A stretch of 64,000 nucleotides of DNA, from contig NZ_CP160452.1 of assembly GCF_041295575.1 (NCBI RefSeq), positions 2,046,001 through 2,110,000 on the forward strand, read 5' to 3'. The translations under genes were made by a program, and so were the position numbers. The notes beneath the pieces are model-generated. The model ran no database searches. It saw only the letters and a program-made list of their open reading frames with translations, and was not told the DNA's origin. The DNA comes from Sporosarcina pasteurii. GTDB taxonomy: Bacteria > Bacillota > Bacilli > Bacillales_A > Planococcaceae. Position 1 is the stretch's first letter. Every line of letters begins with the position of its first letter. Shown one piece after another: positions 1-8,609 of the stretch.

Positions 1-61
1 CATCTATGCAGTAGTATTGGAAAGATTATATCATAACAATGGCTTGAATGTGTAAGAACCT

Positions 62-652
62 TCAATTTTCTTCATGAATTATTAATAATGGCTGAAGTTG
101 CTCTTTTCTAATTGCTGCTTCTGCTGCTGGTACCATACGTGTAAAATCAGAGATAAGGGAGTTTGGTTTTTTGAATGGATCATCTTGACCAAAAGGAATA
201 AAGAAGACATTTTTCATATTTAGGAGCTTCATAAGATTAGGGCCATTTAAACCAAGGGCGTCATTCGTGGAAATTCCTAATAAGACAGGACTACCATTTC
301 GTAATGTAGCTTTTGCTGCCATTAACACTGGTGAATCTGTCGCAGCATTCGCAAATTTACTGAGTGAGTTTCCAGTAATTGGGGCAATGATCATGCAGTC
401 TACTGGCGTACTCGGTCCAAAAGGTTCAGCACCTACAATGGTCGAGATGACCTTTTCGCCAGTTGCCTTTTCAATCCTTTCGATCCATTCCTCTCCAGTT
501 CCAAATCTAGTCGCAGCAGTAAGAACTGAGTGTGTAATGACCGGAACTACCGTCCCACCTGCATCTTTTAAAGAATCTATCATGGGAATTACTTCTTCGT
601 ACGTACAATGTGAGGCGGTTATTCCGAGGCCAATCCGCTTTCCTTGTAACAT
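62..652 (-). CDS. dpaB: Dipicolinate synthase subunit B (flavoprotein)
   Basis: 196 residues, close to the roughly 200 of B. subtilis SpoVFB. With DpaA it forms dipicolinate synthase, which in the mother cell oxidises the lysine-pathway intermediate to dipicolinic acid, the Ca2+-chelating core solute of spores. The fold is of the flavoprotein (flavin-dependent Cys-decarboxylase-like) family: the N-terminal GKRIGLGITASHCTYEEV and the central CMIIAPITGNSLSKFANAATDSPVLMAAKA are characteristic. ATG start with AAAGGGG six bases upstream. It begins 12 bases after dpaA, so the two are co-transcribed. In B. subtilis asd, dapG and dapA follow; they would lie left of the window. The protein assignment is secure. 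Confidence 0.95.
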   Translation of the reverse strand: MLQGKRIGLGITASHCTYEEVIPMIDSLKDAGGTVVPVITHSVLTAATRFGTGEEWIERIEKATGEKVISTIVGAEPFGPSTPVDCMIIAPITGNSLSKFANAATDSPVLMAAKATLRNGSPVLLGISTNDALGLNGPNLMKLLNMKNVFFIPFGQDDPFKKPNSLISDFTRMVPAAEAAIRKEQLQPLLIIHEEN

Positions 653-664
653 TTATTTCCCCTT

Positions 665-1435
665 TCATCTACGGTTTATCCGATTGAGCGCATCTTTTAA
701 AGCACTCGCTGCATCAAACGGAAAATGCTTCCCTGGCAGACCAGGGAGTAATCTATAGTATTCAACATTTTTCGTTTCAACTAGGCAGCCCGGTGCTGAT
801 GCAAGATCAAAGATGAAAAGGGGGTGTTGATTTCCAATTTCTAACCATTTAGCTGGTATCGTATTCACTAAATAATTCCCTTCCATTGGTAACTCTTCCG
901 CAATCGAAGCGATTTGATAGCCAAGCAGTTTTGCTTCCGCAAGTTGTGCCTCTGAACGGGCGACAACAATAACTTGCCCACCGATACCACGAATCAGTTC
1001 AGCTACCATTTTTCCAACTCTCCCGAAACCTGCAACAAGAAACGTACTGTTTCCTATTGTTTGGTTCGTTTCCCTATAAAATTCTTTCATAAAGGCTTCT
1101 GCCGTAATCTGTGCATTTTCCCATATATATAGTTCTTCCTTCAAATAGGAGTGGATGGATAAACCAGCGTCTTCAAAGGGCTTCAACCATTCCGGTGAAG
1201 TTACTCCTGTATACAATGTCGGTTTGTTCTTTAGTAATTCTACTGGAATCGTCCCTGTCATTTGTAAAATCGGAAAGACGATATGATTCGGTTGAAAGTG
1301 GATGATTTCGTTTGTTAATTTCTCGGAATAATGATTCGCTTGAACAATTCGGCAATCGTACCCATCTTCACTCATTAGATTTTTACACACATTGAGTCGA
1401 TCATCTGTACCAATAAACAACCATTTATTACTCAT
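665..1435 (-). CDS. dpaA: Dipicolinate synthase subunit A, compact form
   Basis: NAD(P)-binding subunit of dipicolinate synthase, made in the sporulating mother cell. The Rossmann motif GFGRVGKMVAE lies at about residues 136-146, followed by NTIPAKWL and IFDLASAPGC, which match the C-terminal half of B. subtilis SpoVFA, and LLPGLPGKHFP near the end. At 256 residues it is about 40 shorter than B. subtilis DpaA (about 297); the loss is in the N-terminal domain, which is hard to align, and at the C-terminus. Start ATG with GAGG upstream; the first 8 bases overlap the end of ylmC. Function is inferred from the Rossmann half and from the adjacent dpaB. Confidence 0.9.
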   Translation of the reverse strand: MSNKWLFIGTDDRLNVCKNLMSEDGYDCRIVQANHYSEKLTNEIIHFQPNHIVFPILQMTGTIPVELLKNKPTLYTGVTSPEWLKPFEDAGLSIHSYLKEELYIWENAQITAEAFMKEFYRETNQTIGNSTFLVAGFGRVGKMVAELIRGIGGQVIVVARSEAQLAEAKLLGYQIASIAEELPMEGNYLVNTIPAKWLEIGNQHPLFIFDLASAPGCLVETKNVEYYRLLPGLPGKHFPFDAASALKDALNRINRR

Positions 1436-1694
1436 CTAAAAAAACCTCATCCATCCGACCTGTTTTACCGAAAAGAATTCGATGTTCCCCAATTAAAACA
1501 ATTTCTTCCCAAGGTATGAACTCCTCAGAAGAATCATTTTTCAACCCAAACAGCCCTGTTCTTTTTTTAATTTCTAATCCAATAATCTCACCAGTTTCTC
1601 CATTAAAAATTAAGTCCGTATCAGCGAGAAGTCCGTAACGTACGCCATCTTTCACTTGTATTAATTCTTTTTGTGCAAGTTCCGATAGTAACAA
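1428..1694 (-). CDS. ylmC: PRC-barrel domain protein, YlmC/YmxH family
   Basis: 88 residues starting at a TTG that lies 7 bases after AGGAG; from that start the protein (MLLSELAQKE) lines up with B. subtilis YmxH (MRLSEM). The ATG two codons upstream (1700) is only one base from the Shine-Dalgarno sequence and is less likely. It is a single PRC-barrel-like domain (DLIFNGETGEIIGLEI, then EEFIPWEEIVLIG). The molecular role is not known. The family sits next to spoVF or mlpA in many spore formers, so a sporulation link is inferred from position. A candidate sigma-K -10 element lies about 30 bases upstream. Confidence 0.85.
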   Translation of the reverse strand: MLLSELAQKELIQVKDGVRYGLLADTDLIFNGETGEIIGLEIKKRTGLFGLKNDSSEEFIPWEEIVLIGEHRILFGKTGRMDEVFLDE

Positions 1695-1723
1695 CTTCAT
1701 TCTCCTCTCTTCTTCTTTTTATC

Positions 1724-1753
1724 AATATATGACTAGAATCCGAAAAGATTGTT
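1724..1753 (-). promoter_or_regulatory. Possible sigma-K-type promoter of ylmC-dpaA-dpaB
   Basis: On the minus strand the sequence CATATATT (1724-1731) matches the sigma-K -10 consensus CATANNNT at every fixed base. An ACA (1750-1752) stands 18 bases upstream, slightly further than the usual 16-17 for the sigma-K -35 AC. The B. subtilis spoVF operon is known to be sigma-K dependent. Spacing and the short consensus make this a moderate prediction. Confidence 0.45.
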
Positions 1754-1771
1754 AACGAAGTGTAATTTGTT

Positions 1772-3001
1772 CTAATGTGCTGGTGGTTTAATGATGGAGA
1801 TAGCAGGCTCCTCACGAAATAGATAGGCAATCATTTTTTCTACATTTAACTTTTTGATCCCATTTATTTTAGCCACAACCTCTTCAACATTTCTATGAGA
1901 TTGTAACAAAAGTTCTTGGTGGCCATTACGCGACATCCGAGATTCAGTACTTTCTAGTCCTAACAAAAACCCAGTTATTACATACTGTTTTGCATTTTCC
2001 AGTTCTTCATCACGAATGCCTTTTGATAATAAATTTTGAATAACTGATTGAATCGTGTTACGTAATGCCCCCAAATTCTCCGGTGAAGTTCCCCCATATA
2101 TAATAAATGAGCCCGTTTCTTCGTAAGACGAATAATAAGAATAAATAGAGTAAGCAAGCCCTTGCTCCTCGCGAACTTCTTGAAATAACTTAGAGGACAT
2201 CCCACCACCAATAATGCAATCTACAATCGCTAATTCATATTTCCGTTCATCTTGAATGGATAACGATGGAAAACCTAAACAAAGATGAGCTTGCTCGATA
2301 TCTTTTTCTTTAACTGACAGACCTGCATGAAATTTTGGCGATGTCTTCATAAGCGCTCTTTGATTTGTATCTACACTTTTAAAGACGCCAAATAACCTGT
2401 CAACAGAATGGATGAGTGTTTCATCATAATTTCCTGCGATTGAAATCACGATATGCTCTGGCTTATACAGTCGATCCATAAAGTTTTGAATCGCCCACTT
2501 GGTAAAACTTAGAACGGACTGCTTTGTTCCTAAAACTGGCTTACCGATTGGGTGATTGGGATACATCGCTTTCCATAATTGGTCGTGCACTTCATCATCC
2601 GGAGTATCTTCACACATCGCAATTTCTTCTAGGATCACTAATTTCTCTTTCGCGATCTCTTCTTCATCAAACCTCGAATGTAAAAGCATGTCTTCTAAAA
2701 TATTCAGCGCCTGGTCCGCATGTTCTTTTAAAACCGTCGTGTGAAAGCAAGTCGCTTCTTTAGAAGTAAACGCATTTAACTCGCCACCAATCCGGTCAAA
2801 CTCTTCAGCAATCGTTTTGGCAGTTCTACGTGTCGTTCCTTTAAACAGCATATGTTCTATAAAATGAGCGAGCCCCGCCTCTTCTTCGAACTCGTCTTTG
2901 GAACCCGCTTGAATCCAAATTCCTAGCGCGACCGAACGAACATGCGGCATATATTCATGAATAATTCGCACCCCATTTGCGCATACGTGTTTTTGAATCA
3001 T
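1772..3001 (-). CDS. mlpA: M16-family zinc peptidase (processing-peptidase-like)
   Basis: 409 residues. Inverted zinc-binding motif HFIEH at residues 46-50 within GLAHFIEHMLFKGT, and the downstream conserved acidic segment VILEEIAMCEDTPDDEVHD supplies the third zinc ligand expected in the M16 (pitrilysin/MPP beta) family. The C-terminal half is the usual catalytically inactive M16 repeat. Cytosolic; no signal peptide. The start is ATG at 3001 with AAAGGGGGAG five bases upstream, preferred over an in-frame TTG six codons earlier that lies inside that Shine-Dalgarno stretch. B. subtilis MlpA (YmxG) is the ortholog by position, between pnp and ylmC, but here without ylxY. Confidence 0.92.
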   Translation of the reverse strand: MIQKHVCANGVRIIHEYMPHVRSVALGIWIQAGSKDEFEEEAGLAHFIEHMLFKGTTRRTAKTIAEEFDRIGGELNAFTSKEATCFHTTVLKEHADQALNILEDMLLHSRFDEEEIAKEKLVILEEIAMCEDTPDDEVHDQLWKAMYPNHPIGKPVLGTKQSVLSFTKWAIQNFMDRLYKPEHIVISIAGNYDETLIHSVDRLFGVFKSVDTNQRALMKTSPKFHAGLSVKEKDIEQAHLCLGFPSLSIQDERKYELAIVDCIIGGGMSSKLFQEVREEQGLAYSIYSYYSSYEETGSFIIYGGTSPENLGALRNTIQSVIQNLLSKGIRDEELENAKQYVITGFLLGLESTESRMSRNGHQELLLQSHRNVEEVVAKINGIKKLNVEKMIAYLFREEPAISIIKPPAH

Positions 3002-3104
3002 ATAAACTCCCCCTTTCAACTATCTTTGCAGCAAAAAGATCGTTATGTTGTTGGAATATCAACAGCATCCTCTTCTTAATACCCTTTACCTATATTTATG
3101 CGAT

Positions 3105-3130
3105 AAAAAAAGGCCTTACGATTAGGCCTT
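3105..3130 (-). terminator. Rho-independent terminator after pnp
   Basis: On the minus strand AAGGCCT, loop, AGGCCTT followed by a run of seven T. The opposite side also ends in A-rich sequence, so it could act in both directions. It separates pnp from mlpA. Confidence 0.9.
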
Positions 3131-3147
3131 AAAAGTTGCGATAAATA

Positions 3148-5268
3148 TTATTTACCTTCTTTTTCTGCTGCTTTTTTCTCTTCAATCAATACTTCTTTTC
3201 TGGATAGGTTGACGCGTCCTTGATTATCGATTTCGATCACCTTTACGAGAAGTTCGTCACCCATTTTCAAGACATCTTCAACTGCTTTTGTTCGCTCTTC
3301 CGCAATATGAGAAATATGAAGAAGTCCATCTTTTCCAGGGAATATTTCTAGAAAAGCGCCAAACTTTTCGATACGTTTTACTTTACCTAAATAATATTCG
3401 CCTACTTTTGCTTCGCGAACGATATTTTCTATCATTTCTTTTGCTTTTTGATTCATTTCGCTATTTGAAGAAGAAATGTAAATCGTACCGTCTTGTTCTG
3501 TGTCGATTTTCACATCTGTTTCTTCAATAATCTTATTAATTACTTTACCGCCAGGTCCGATAACATCGCGGATTTTATCAGGATTGATTTGGATTTTCAC
3601 AATTTTCGGCGCGAATTCTGATAGTTCTTCACGTGGACTGTTAATAACCGAATTCATATGTTCAAGAATATGCAAACGTCCAATTTTTGCTTGTGTTAAA
3701 GACTCTTCAAGAATTTCGCGTGAAAGGCCTTCGATTTTAATATCCATTTGAAGTGCAGTAATTCCTTTTTCTGTTCCTGCTACTTTAAAGTCCATATCAC
3801 CGAGTGCATCTTCCATCCCTTGAATATCTGAAAGAATTGAATAATTTTCGTCTCTCTTAACAAGTCCCATCGCAATACCTGCAACTGGTGCTTTCAACGG
3901 AACCCCTGCATCCATCATTGCCATTGTAGATGAACAAATAGATGCTTGAGAAGAAGAACCATTAGACTCAAGAACTTCTGCTACGAGGCGCATTGTATAT
4001 GGAAATTCAGCTTCATCTGGTAATACAGCTTCAAGCGCTCGTTCTCCCAATGCACCGTGTCCAATTTCTCGACGACCTGGTCCACGAATTGGGCCTGTTT
4101 CCCCTACGCTAAAGTTCGGGAAATTATAATGATGCATAAAACGTTTAGACTCTTCAAGACCTAAACCATCAATGATTTGAACTTCCCCAAGTGCTCCTAA
4201 TGTACATACACTTAATGTTTGCGTTTGACCGCGTGTAAACAGAGCTGAACCATGCGTTCTTGGCAACATGCCAACATGAGATTCAAGTGGACGAATTTCT
4301 TCAGGTGCACGGCCATCTGGGCGTACTTTTTCATCAGAAATCAGTCGACGAACCTCTTCTTTCACGAGTTCAGATAACACTGCTTTCACTTGCTTCATTG
4401 TTTCTTCTTCTGCGTCTGCTGCCTCATACTTCTCGACAACTTCAGCTTTTACCGCTTCAATCGCATCTTCACGCTCATGCTTTTCTTTTGTTTGGATCGC
4501 GTCTGTTAAACGAGTTCCATATGCGGATTCAATTTCGCTTTTCAACGCTTCATCTATTTCAAAGAGCGGAATTTCCATTTTATCTTTGCCAACTTCAGCA
4601 GCAATCATCTCTTGGAACTCAACTAAACGAATAATTTCATTATGCCCAAACATAATTGCCTCTAGAATTACATCTTCCGTCACTTCAGATGCGCCAGCTT
4701 CAACCATGTTAATTGCATCTTTCGTTCCAGCAACAATGAGATCGAGATCGCTTTGCTCTTGCTGTTCTAACGTAGGATTTACAATAAACTCTCCATCAAT
4801 ACGGCCAATTTGAACACCTGCGATAGGGCCTTCAAAAGGAATATCTGACACACATAATGCTAAAGATGAACCAATCATCGCAGCCATCTCAGGTGAACTG
4901 TCATTATCTACAGACAGGACTAACGAGATAACTTGTACATCATTACGAAAACCTTCTGCAAATAAAGGACGAATTGGTCGGTCAATCAGTCTACTCGTTA
5001 ATACTGCCTTTTCTGATGGACGGCCTTCTCGTTTAATAAAACCACCTGGAATTTTCCCAGCAGCATATAGACGCTCTTCATAATTCACCGTTAACGGGAA
5101 GAAATCAAGGCCTCTAGACTCCTTTGAAGCTGTCGCCGTTGAGAGTACTGTGGAATCTCCGTAACGGATTAGGACAGCGCCATTTGCTTGTTTTGCATAT
5201 TGGCCAGTTTCAACGACCAATTGTCTACCAGCCCATTCGAGCGTGTAAACTTTCTTTTGTTCTGTCAT
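3148..5268 (-). CDS. pnp: Polynucleotide phosphorylase
   Basis: 706 residues. 3'-to-5' phosphorolytic exoribonuclease of mRNA turnover. Two RNase PH-like domains ([15 protein letters not shown] and the [17 protein letters not shown] segment of the second), a KH domain ([16 protein letters not shown], about residues 560-575) and a C-terminal S1 domain ([20 protein letters not shown]) are all visible in the standard order. Start ATG at 5268 gives [12 protein letters not shown] with AAAGGGG seven bases upstream; an in-frame codon six residues earlier overlaps the Shine-Dalgarno region and is rejected. Downstream of rpsO as in B. subtilis, separated by the rpsO terminator. Confidence 0.97.
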   Translation of the reverse strand: MTEQKKVYTLEWAGRQLVVETGQYAKQANGAVLIRYGDSTVLSTATASKESRGLDFFPLTVNYEERLYAAGKIPGGFIKREGRPSEKAVLTSRLIDRPIRPLFAEGFRNDVQVISLVLSVDNDSSPEMAAMIGSSLALCVSDIPFEGPIAGVQIGRIDGEFIVNPTLEQQEQSDLDLIVAGTKDAINMVEAGASEVTEDVILEAIMFGHNEIIRLVEFQEMIAAEVGKDKMEIPLFEIDEALKSEIESAYGTRLTDAIQTKEKHEREDAIEAVKAEVVEKYEAADAEEETMKQVKAVLSELVKEEVRRLISDEKVRPDGRAPEEIRPLESHVGMLPRTHGSALFTRGQTQTLSVCTLGALGEVQIIDGLGLEESKRFMHHYNFPNFSVGETGPIRGPGRREIGHGALGERALEAVLPDEAEFPYTMRLVAEVLESNGSSSQASICSSTMAMMDAGVPLKAPVAGIAMGLVKRDENYSILSDIQGMEDALGDMDFKVAGTEKGITALQMDIKIEGLSREILEESLTQAKIGRLHILEHMNSVINSPREELSEFAPKIVKIQINPDKIRDVIGPGGKVINKIIEETDVKIDTEQDGTIYISSSNSEMNQKAKEMIENIVREAKVGEYYLGKVKRIEKFGAFLEIFPGKDGLLHISHIAEERTKAVEDVLKMGDELLVKVIEIDNQGRVNLSRKEVLIEEKKAAEKEGK

Positions 5269-5530
5269 GAGTGAACCCCTTTCCATTTATCAACAAACTA
5301 GATATCATACGTTGTATGTATTAATTGTAGTGTACCAAATAAGGCGGGATGATGCTAAATATTTGTAGCTGAAAACGATAACAATCCAAGCATTTATACC
5401 CAGACCATATAATTAAGTTCGCATAATTCTTTGCTGCCTACTTATATTATCTCAAATTCAGCTTTTTACTCTTCTGTTCCATAACATTTATCATCTAATC
5501 GCTTTATGTTATAATTATCCATTTCTCTCC
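5269..5530. other. Intergenic leader region of pnp
   Basis: A+T-rich gap between the rpsO terminator and pnp. On the minus strand one can find TTGGAT-16-TACAAA and TTGTTA-17-TATTTA, neither close to consensus, so the pnp promoter is not settled. No open frame or strong hairpin was seen. Confidence 0.4.
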
Positions 5531-5562
5531 AGAAAAATAAAAAGCGGGCAACGCCCGCTTTT
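5531..5562 (-). terminator. Terminator after rpsO
   Basis: Perfect 10-bp stem AAAAGCGGGC / GCCCGCTTTT with a three-base loop, followed on the minus strand by TATTTTT. It lies 14 bases after the rpsO stop codon. Confidence 0.93.
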
Positions 5563-5576
5563 AAGTAGTCATCTTA

Positions 5577-5846
5577 TTATCGGCGTAGACCGAGTTTAGC
5601 GATAAGATTACGGTAACGCTCAACTTCATTGTTACGTAAGTACTTTAGAAGTTTACGGCGTGTTCCAACCATTTTCATAAGTCCACGACGTGAATGGTGG
5701 TCTTTCTTATGAGTAGATAAATGGCGGTTCAAGTTGTTAATCTCTTCAGTAAGGATAGCGATCTGAATATCTGCAGATCCAGTATCGTTTTCATGAGTTT
5801 TGAATTCTTGAATCAACTCATTTTTACGCTCTTGTGTAATAGCCAT
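5577..5846 (-). CDS. rpsO: 30S ribosomal protein S15
   Basis: 89 residues, exactly the usual S15 length. The primary 16S rRNA-binding protein of the platform; it also bridges to the 50S subunit. The sequence carries the family core [20 protein letters not shown] and [18 protein letters not shown]. Start ATG at 5846 with AGGAGG eight bases upstream; a GTG three codons earlier overlaps that site. It has its own promoter and a roughly 90-base leader with small hairpins, consistent with the S15 autoregulatory leaders known in other bacteria. Confidence 0.98.
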   Translation of the reverse strand: MAITQERKNELIQEFKTHENDTGSADIQIAILTEEINNLNRHLSTHKKDHHSRRGLMKMVGTRRKLLKYLRNNEVERYRNLIAKLGLRR

Positions 5847-5849
5847 CCT

Positions 5850-5925
5850 TTTCACCTCCTATACAATATATCCCCAATTTCCTCGCATACGTTGGTGATG
5901 CGTTATGCCAAGAAACGGTTCGTAC
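5850..5925 (-). promoter_or_regulatory. Structured leader of rpsO
   Basis: Between promoter and Shine-Dalgarno sequence the minus strand can form GTACT/AGTAC and CGCAT/ATGCG stems (5-bp each). S15 is known to repress its own translation through a leader structure in several bacterial groups; a similar role here is inferred from position and small stems only. Confidence 0.4.
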
Positions 5926-5943
5926 TTTACTCAGTACTAATTT

Positions 5944-5972
5944 ATCATAACATGTCTATTTTTCATTGTAAA
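5944..5972 (-). promoter_or_regulatory. Sigma-A promoter of rpsO
   Basis: Minus strand TTTACA (5967-5972), 17-base spacer, TATGAT (5944-5949): five of six matches in each box. It lies just beyond the ribF stop codon, and the transcript would start near 5937, leaving a leader of about 90 bases before rpsO. Confidence 0.8.
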
Positions 5973-5980
5973 GGAAACAG

Positions 5981-6922
5981 TTAACGTTCCAATAACAATT
6001 CCTTAGCACGCTCTTTATCTTTACTTATCTGTTCAATGAGGGCATTAAATGAGTCGAATTTCTTCTCTGGGCGTATGAAATAAATCCACTCAACCGCAAC
6101 AGTTTTCCCGTATATATCTTCATCAAAATCCAATATATGCACTTCCACGGTTGCTTGTTGCTGTCCTTTTTCGAATGTCGGCTTTACGCCAACATTACAA
6201 ACACCGTCATACTTTTTTCCATCAATTATGATTTGAACAGCATAGACACCATTTAGGGGAAGAATTGAGTCTTCAGGCGGTAAAATATTAGCCGTTGGAA
6301 ACCCCAGTTTCCGACCATTCTTATCTCCGTCTACTACCGTACCAATTGTTCGAAAGTTTCTTCCAAGTAAAATGGCGGCTTCTTCTACTTTTCCTTCTGA
6401 CAATAAAATTCTAATACGTGTGGACGAAACCTTGTCTTCTTGATCGATCACCTTACCAACAATCGTCGTCCCATACATATCATTAGATAAACGCTCCATA
6501 TCATTCATCGTTCCAGCACCTTTTGCACCAAAGGAATAATCAAAACCGGCCGTTACATGTTTGACACCTAACTTCTTAATAAACACATCAACGAACTGCT
6601 CTGGAGAAAGAGAAGCTAAAGCTTTATCAAATTTCACCACAAATACTACGTCTACGCCGAGGGATTGAAGCACTGTTACCTTCTCTTCAAATGGCGTAAT
6701 ATACCCTACCTTATTCTTACCATCACCGAGCACATGGGATGGGTGTGGATTAAATGTCATCACTGCTGATTGAATCTCAAGTTCTTTTGCTTTATCGATT
6801 GCTTTTTGAATAACAGTTTGATGTCCCTTATGTAATCCATCGAAAAAACCGATGGCAAGTGAATATTGACCTTCTTGATCTATTGAAACGCGATTAGGGT
6901 AATTCAGTTCATAAATTTCCAC
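5981..6922 (-). CDS. ribF: Bifunctional riboflavin kinase / FAD synthetase
   Basis: 313 residues. Converts riboflavin to FMN and FMN to FAD. The N-terminal nucleotidyltransferase domain has GFFDGLHKGHQTVI (residues about 26-39) with the HxGH-like nucleotide-binding signature and VMTFNPHPSHVL; the C-terminal flavokinase domain begins at LGRNFRTIGTVVDGD and includes KLGFPTANI. GTG start with AGGGGG five to nine bases upstream. It follows truB by 57 bases, the same neighbourhood as B. subtilis ribC. No FMN riboswitch was seen, as expected for this constitutive gene. Confidence 0.95.
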   Translation of the reverse strand: MEIYELNYPNRVSIDQEGQYSLAIGFFDGLHKGHQTVIQKAIDKAKELEIQSAVMTFNPHPSHVLGDGKNKVGYITPFEEKVTVLQSLGVDVVFVVKFDKALASLSPEQFVDVFIKKLGVKHVTAGFDYSFGAKGAGTMNDMERLSNDMYGTTIVGKVIDQEDKVSSTRIRILLSEGKVEEAAILLGRNFRTIGTVVDGDKNGRKLGFPTANILPPEDSILPLNGVYAVQIIIDGKKYDGVCNVGVKPTFEKGQQQATVEVHILDFDEDIYGKTVAVEWIYFIRPEKKFDSFNALIEQISKDKERAKELLLER

Positions 6923-6979
6923 TTTTCCCCCTCCTTACCTTACTGTTCCTGTGTTTTCTTTTAAGCACGTTACGTTTTC

Positions 6980-7885
6980 TTATAACGGAAACATTTTTTC
7001 AGGTTTCATTAAGTATTCTTTTGTCGGATGTTGGATATAAACAGCCAATGCTTTGTGATTTTTTGTGAAAACAATTTTAGACTCTGTTTGTAATTTCGAA
7101 TGTATCGGCAACACTTGCCCATTCACTATTTTACCATACATTTCATTGTCAACTTCAATAAAATGAAATTCACTTAAAGCTTCTTCAATTGGACGAATCT
7201 GTTCATCTATGCGACTTTCTTCTTTGGCATGCGCAACTTCATCAAGCGTAAAGCAATCTTCACGTCTGAAATTACCCGAAGCTGTTCGGATAAGTGAAGC
7301 CATATGTGCAGGATATCCTAATAACTCTCCGATTTGAACAGCAAGCGTACGGATGTACGTTCCTTTTCCACACTTAATTCGAATAGTAAATGTGATTTCA
7401 GGGCCTTCGAACTCTGTTTCTTTACTCAGCAATTCTAATTGTTCAATGAGTACTTTTCTTTCTGGTCTCTCAACTACAATTCCCTTGCGCGCATACTCAT
7501 ACAATCTTTTACCTTTCACTTTTACCGCAGAGTACATCGGAGGAATTTGCGTGATTTCACCCGTTAGTTTGTGTAAGGCCTCTTCAATTTCTTGACGATT
7601 AATTTCTTTTATAGACGTGTCTTGTTCTACTATTGCCCCATCAGCATCTTCAGTTTCTGTCGATGTACCAATTGAGATCACTGCGACATATTCTTTTCCG
7701 CTATCCGTAATATATTCAGCAATTCTTGTTGCTTGGCCGATGCAAATTGGCAGAACACCTTCCACGTTTGGATCAAGCGTTCCTGTGTGACCGACTTTTT
7801 TGGTGCCGAGTATTTTTCGCAATTTAAAAACGCAATCATGCGATGTCATCCCTTTTTCTTTCCACAGTGGCAGTATTCCTTTCAT
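6980..7885 (-). CDS. truB: tRNA pseudouridine-55 synthase
   Basis: 301 residues. Isomerises U55 in the T-loop of tRNAs. The catalytic aspartate is D38 in VGHTGTLDPNVEGVLP; the conserved MYSAVKVKGKRLYEYARKG and GTYIRTLAVQIGELLG segments follow. The C-terminal part (about residue 230 on) is the small PUA-like tail. ATG start with TTGAGGGAA upstream. Downstream of rbfA with a hairpin in the 74-base gap. Confidence 0.96.
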   Translation of the reverse strand: MKGILPLWKEKGMTSHDCVFKLRKILGTKKVGHTGTLDPNVEGVLPICIGQATRIAEYITDSGKEYVAVISIGTSTETEDADGAIVEQDTSIKEINRQEIEEALHKLTGEITQIPPMYSAVKVKGKRLYEYARKGIVVERPERKVLIEQLELLSKETEFEGPEITFTIRIKCGKGTYIRTLAVQIGELLGYPAHMASLIRTASGNFRREDCFTLDEVAHAKEESRIDEQIRPIEEALSEFHFIEVDNEMYGKIVNGQVLPIHSKLQTESKIVFTKNHKALAVYIQHPTKEYLMKPEKMFPL

Positions 7886-7908
7886 GCAATTCCCTCAATT
7901 CTATACAA

Positions 7909-7952
7909 ATGGAGGAAGCCGAAAAGTCCCCACGGACGTCGACTTCCTCCAT
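7909..7952 (-). repeat. Hairpin between rbfA and truB
   Basis: Perfect 10-bp inverted repeat ATGGAGGAAG / CTTCCTCCAT around a 24-base interior that can itself fold (GTCC/GGAC). No T-run follows in either direction, so it is not a standard terminator. It starts 7 bases past the rbfA stop codon. Confidence 0.6.
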
Positions 7953-7959
7953 CTAGTTA

Positions 7960-8307
7960 TTATTCATTTTCGTTATTTACTCGCGTGAGTAATGTTTCGA
8001 TTCTGTTACCGTACTCGATGGATTCATCGAATTCAAAGTCGATTTCAGGTACTTTACGGAATCTAATTCGACTCCCAACTTCAGTACGAATAAAGCCTTT
8101 CGCCTTGTTTAAACCTTTTAGCGTTTCTTCTTTTTCTTTATCGCTTCCTAGAACAGAAATGAAGATAATTGCATTTTGAAGGTCTCCTGTTACTTCGACG
8201 TCTGTTACTGTTACAAAACCGATTCTCGGGTCCTTCACTTTTTGAATAATGATTTCACCAAGTTCTTTTTTCATTTGCTCTGCAATACGATTCACACGTT
8301 TTGACAT
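7960..8307 (-). CDS. rbfA: 30S ribosome-binding factor A
   Basis: 115 residues, the usual length. Assembly factor that binds free 30S subunits and helps 16S rRNA 5'-end maturation and cold adaptation. KH-type fold with [17 protein letters not shown] and [20 protein letters not shown] as family landmarks. ATG start with GGGGTG eight bases upstream. It sits between ylxP and truB, the standard nusA-infB operon position. Confidence 0.96.
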   Translation of the reverse strand: MSKRVNRIAEQMKKELGEIIIQKVKDPRIGFVTVTDVEVTGDLQNAIIFISVLGSDKEKEETLKGLNKAKGFIRTEVGSRIRFRKVPEIDFEFDESIEYGNRIETLLTRVNNENE

Positions 8308-8330
8308 AGACTTGTCACCCCGTTTCGCCT

Positions 8331-8609
8331 TCAGTAATAATCAATGTGATACTCGGTCATTTCCCATTCAGGATTTGATTCTAATAAACGAATCGCACGT
8401 TTTACTTCTCTTTCAGCTGGTTCTTTGGAAGAAGCCACGGCAACAATTGCAACTGTTGTACGTTGCCAAAGATTTTGATGTCCAATTTCAGCTATGGATA
8501 CATTGTAAGAGTTTTTTGTCCGATCAATCATCCGCTTAATTACTGAACGTTTATCTTTTAAAGAGGCAGCCATTGGAATGAAAAACGAACACTCCGCATA
8601 TACAATCAT
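8331..8609 (-). CDS. ylxP: DUF503 family protein YlxP
   Basis: 92 residues, single small alpha/beta domain with [27 protein letters not shown]. Its start overlaps the infB stop (shared ATGA). The family is conserved between infB and rbfA in Firmicutes; a role in ribosome assembly or translation has been suggested from this linkage, but the biochemical function is not established. Confidence 0.9.
   Translation of the reverse strand: MIVYAECSFFIPMAASLKDKRSVIKRMIDRTKNSYNVSIAEIGHQNLWQRTTVAIVAVASSKEPAEREVKRAIRLLESNPEWEMTEYHIDYY

Noticed and set aside
1..61. Possible gene or terminator at the left edge
   Set aside because: Only 61 bases after dpaB are visible; no stem-loop or start could be supported.
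267..758. 163-codon plus-strand open frame
   Set aside because: It is antisense to dpaB and the end of dpaA, has no ribosome-binding site and a composition expected from the complementary strand of real genes.
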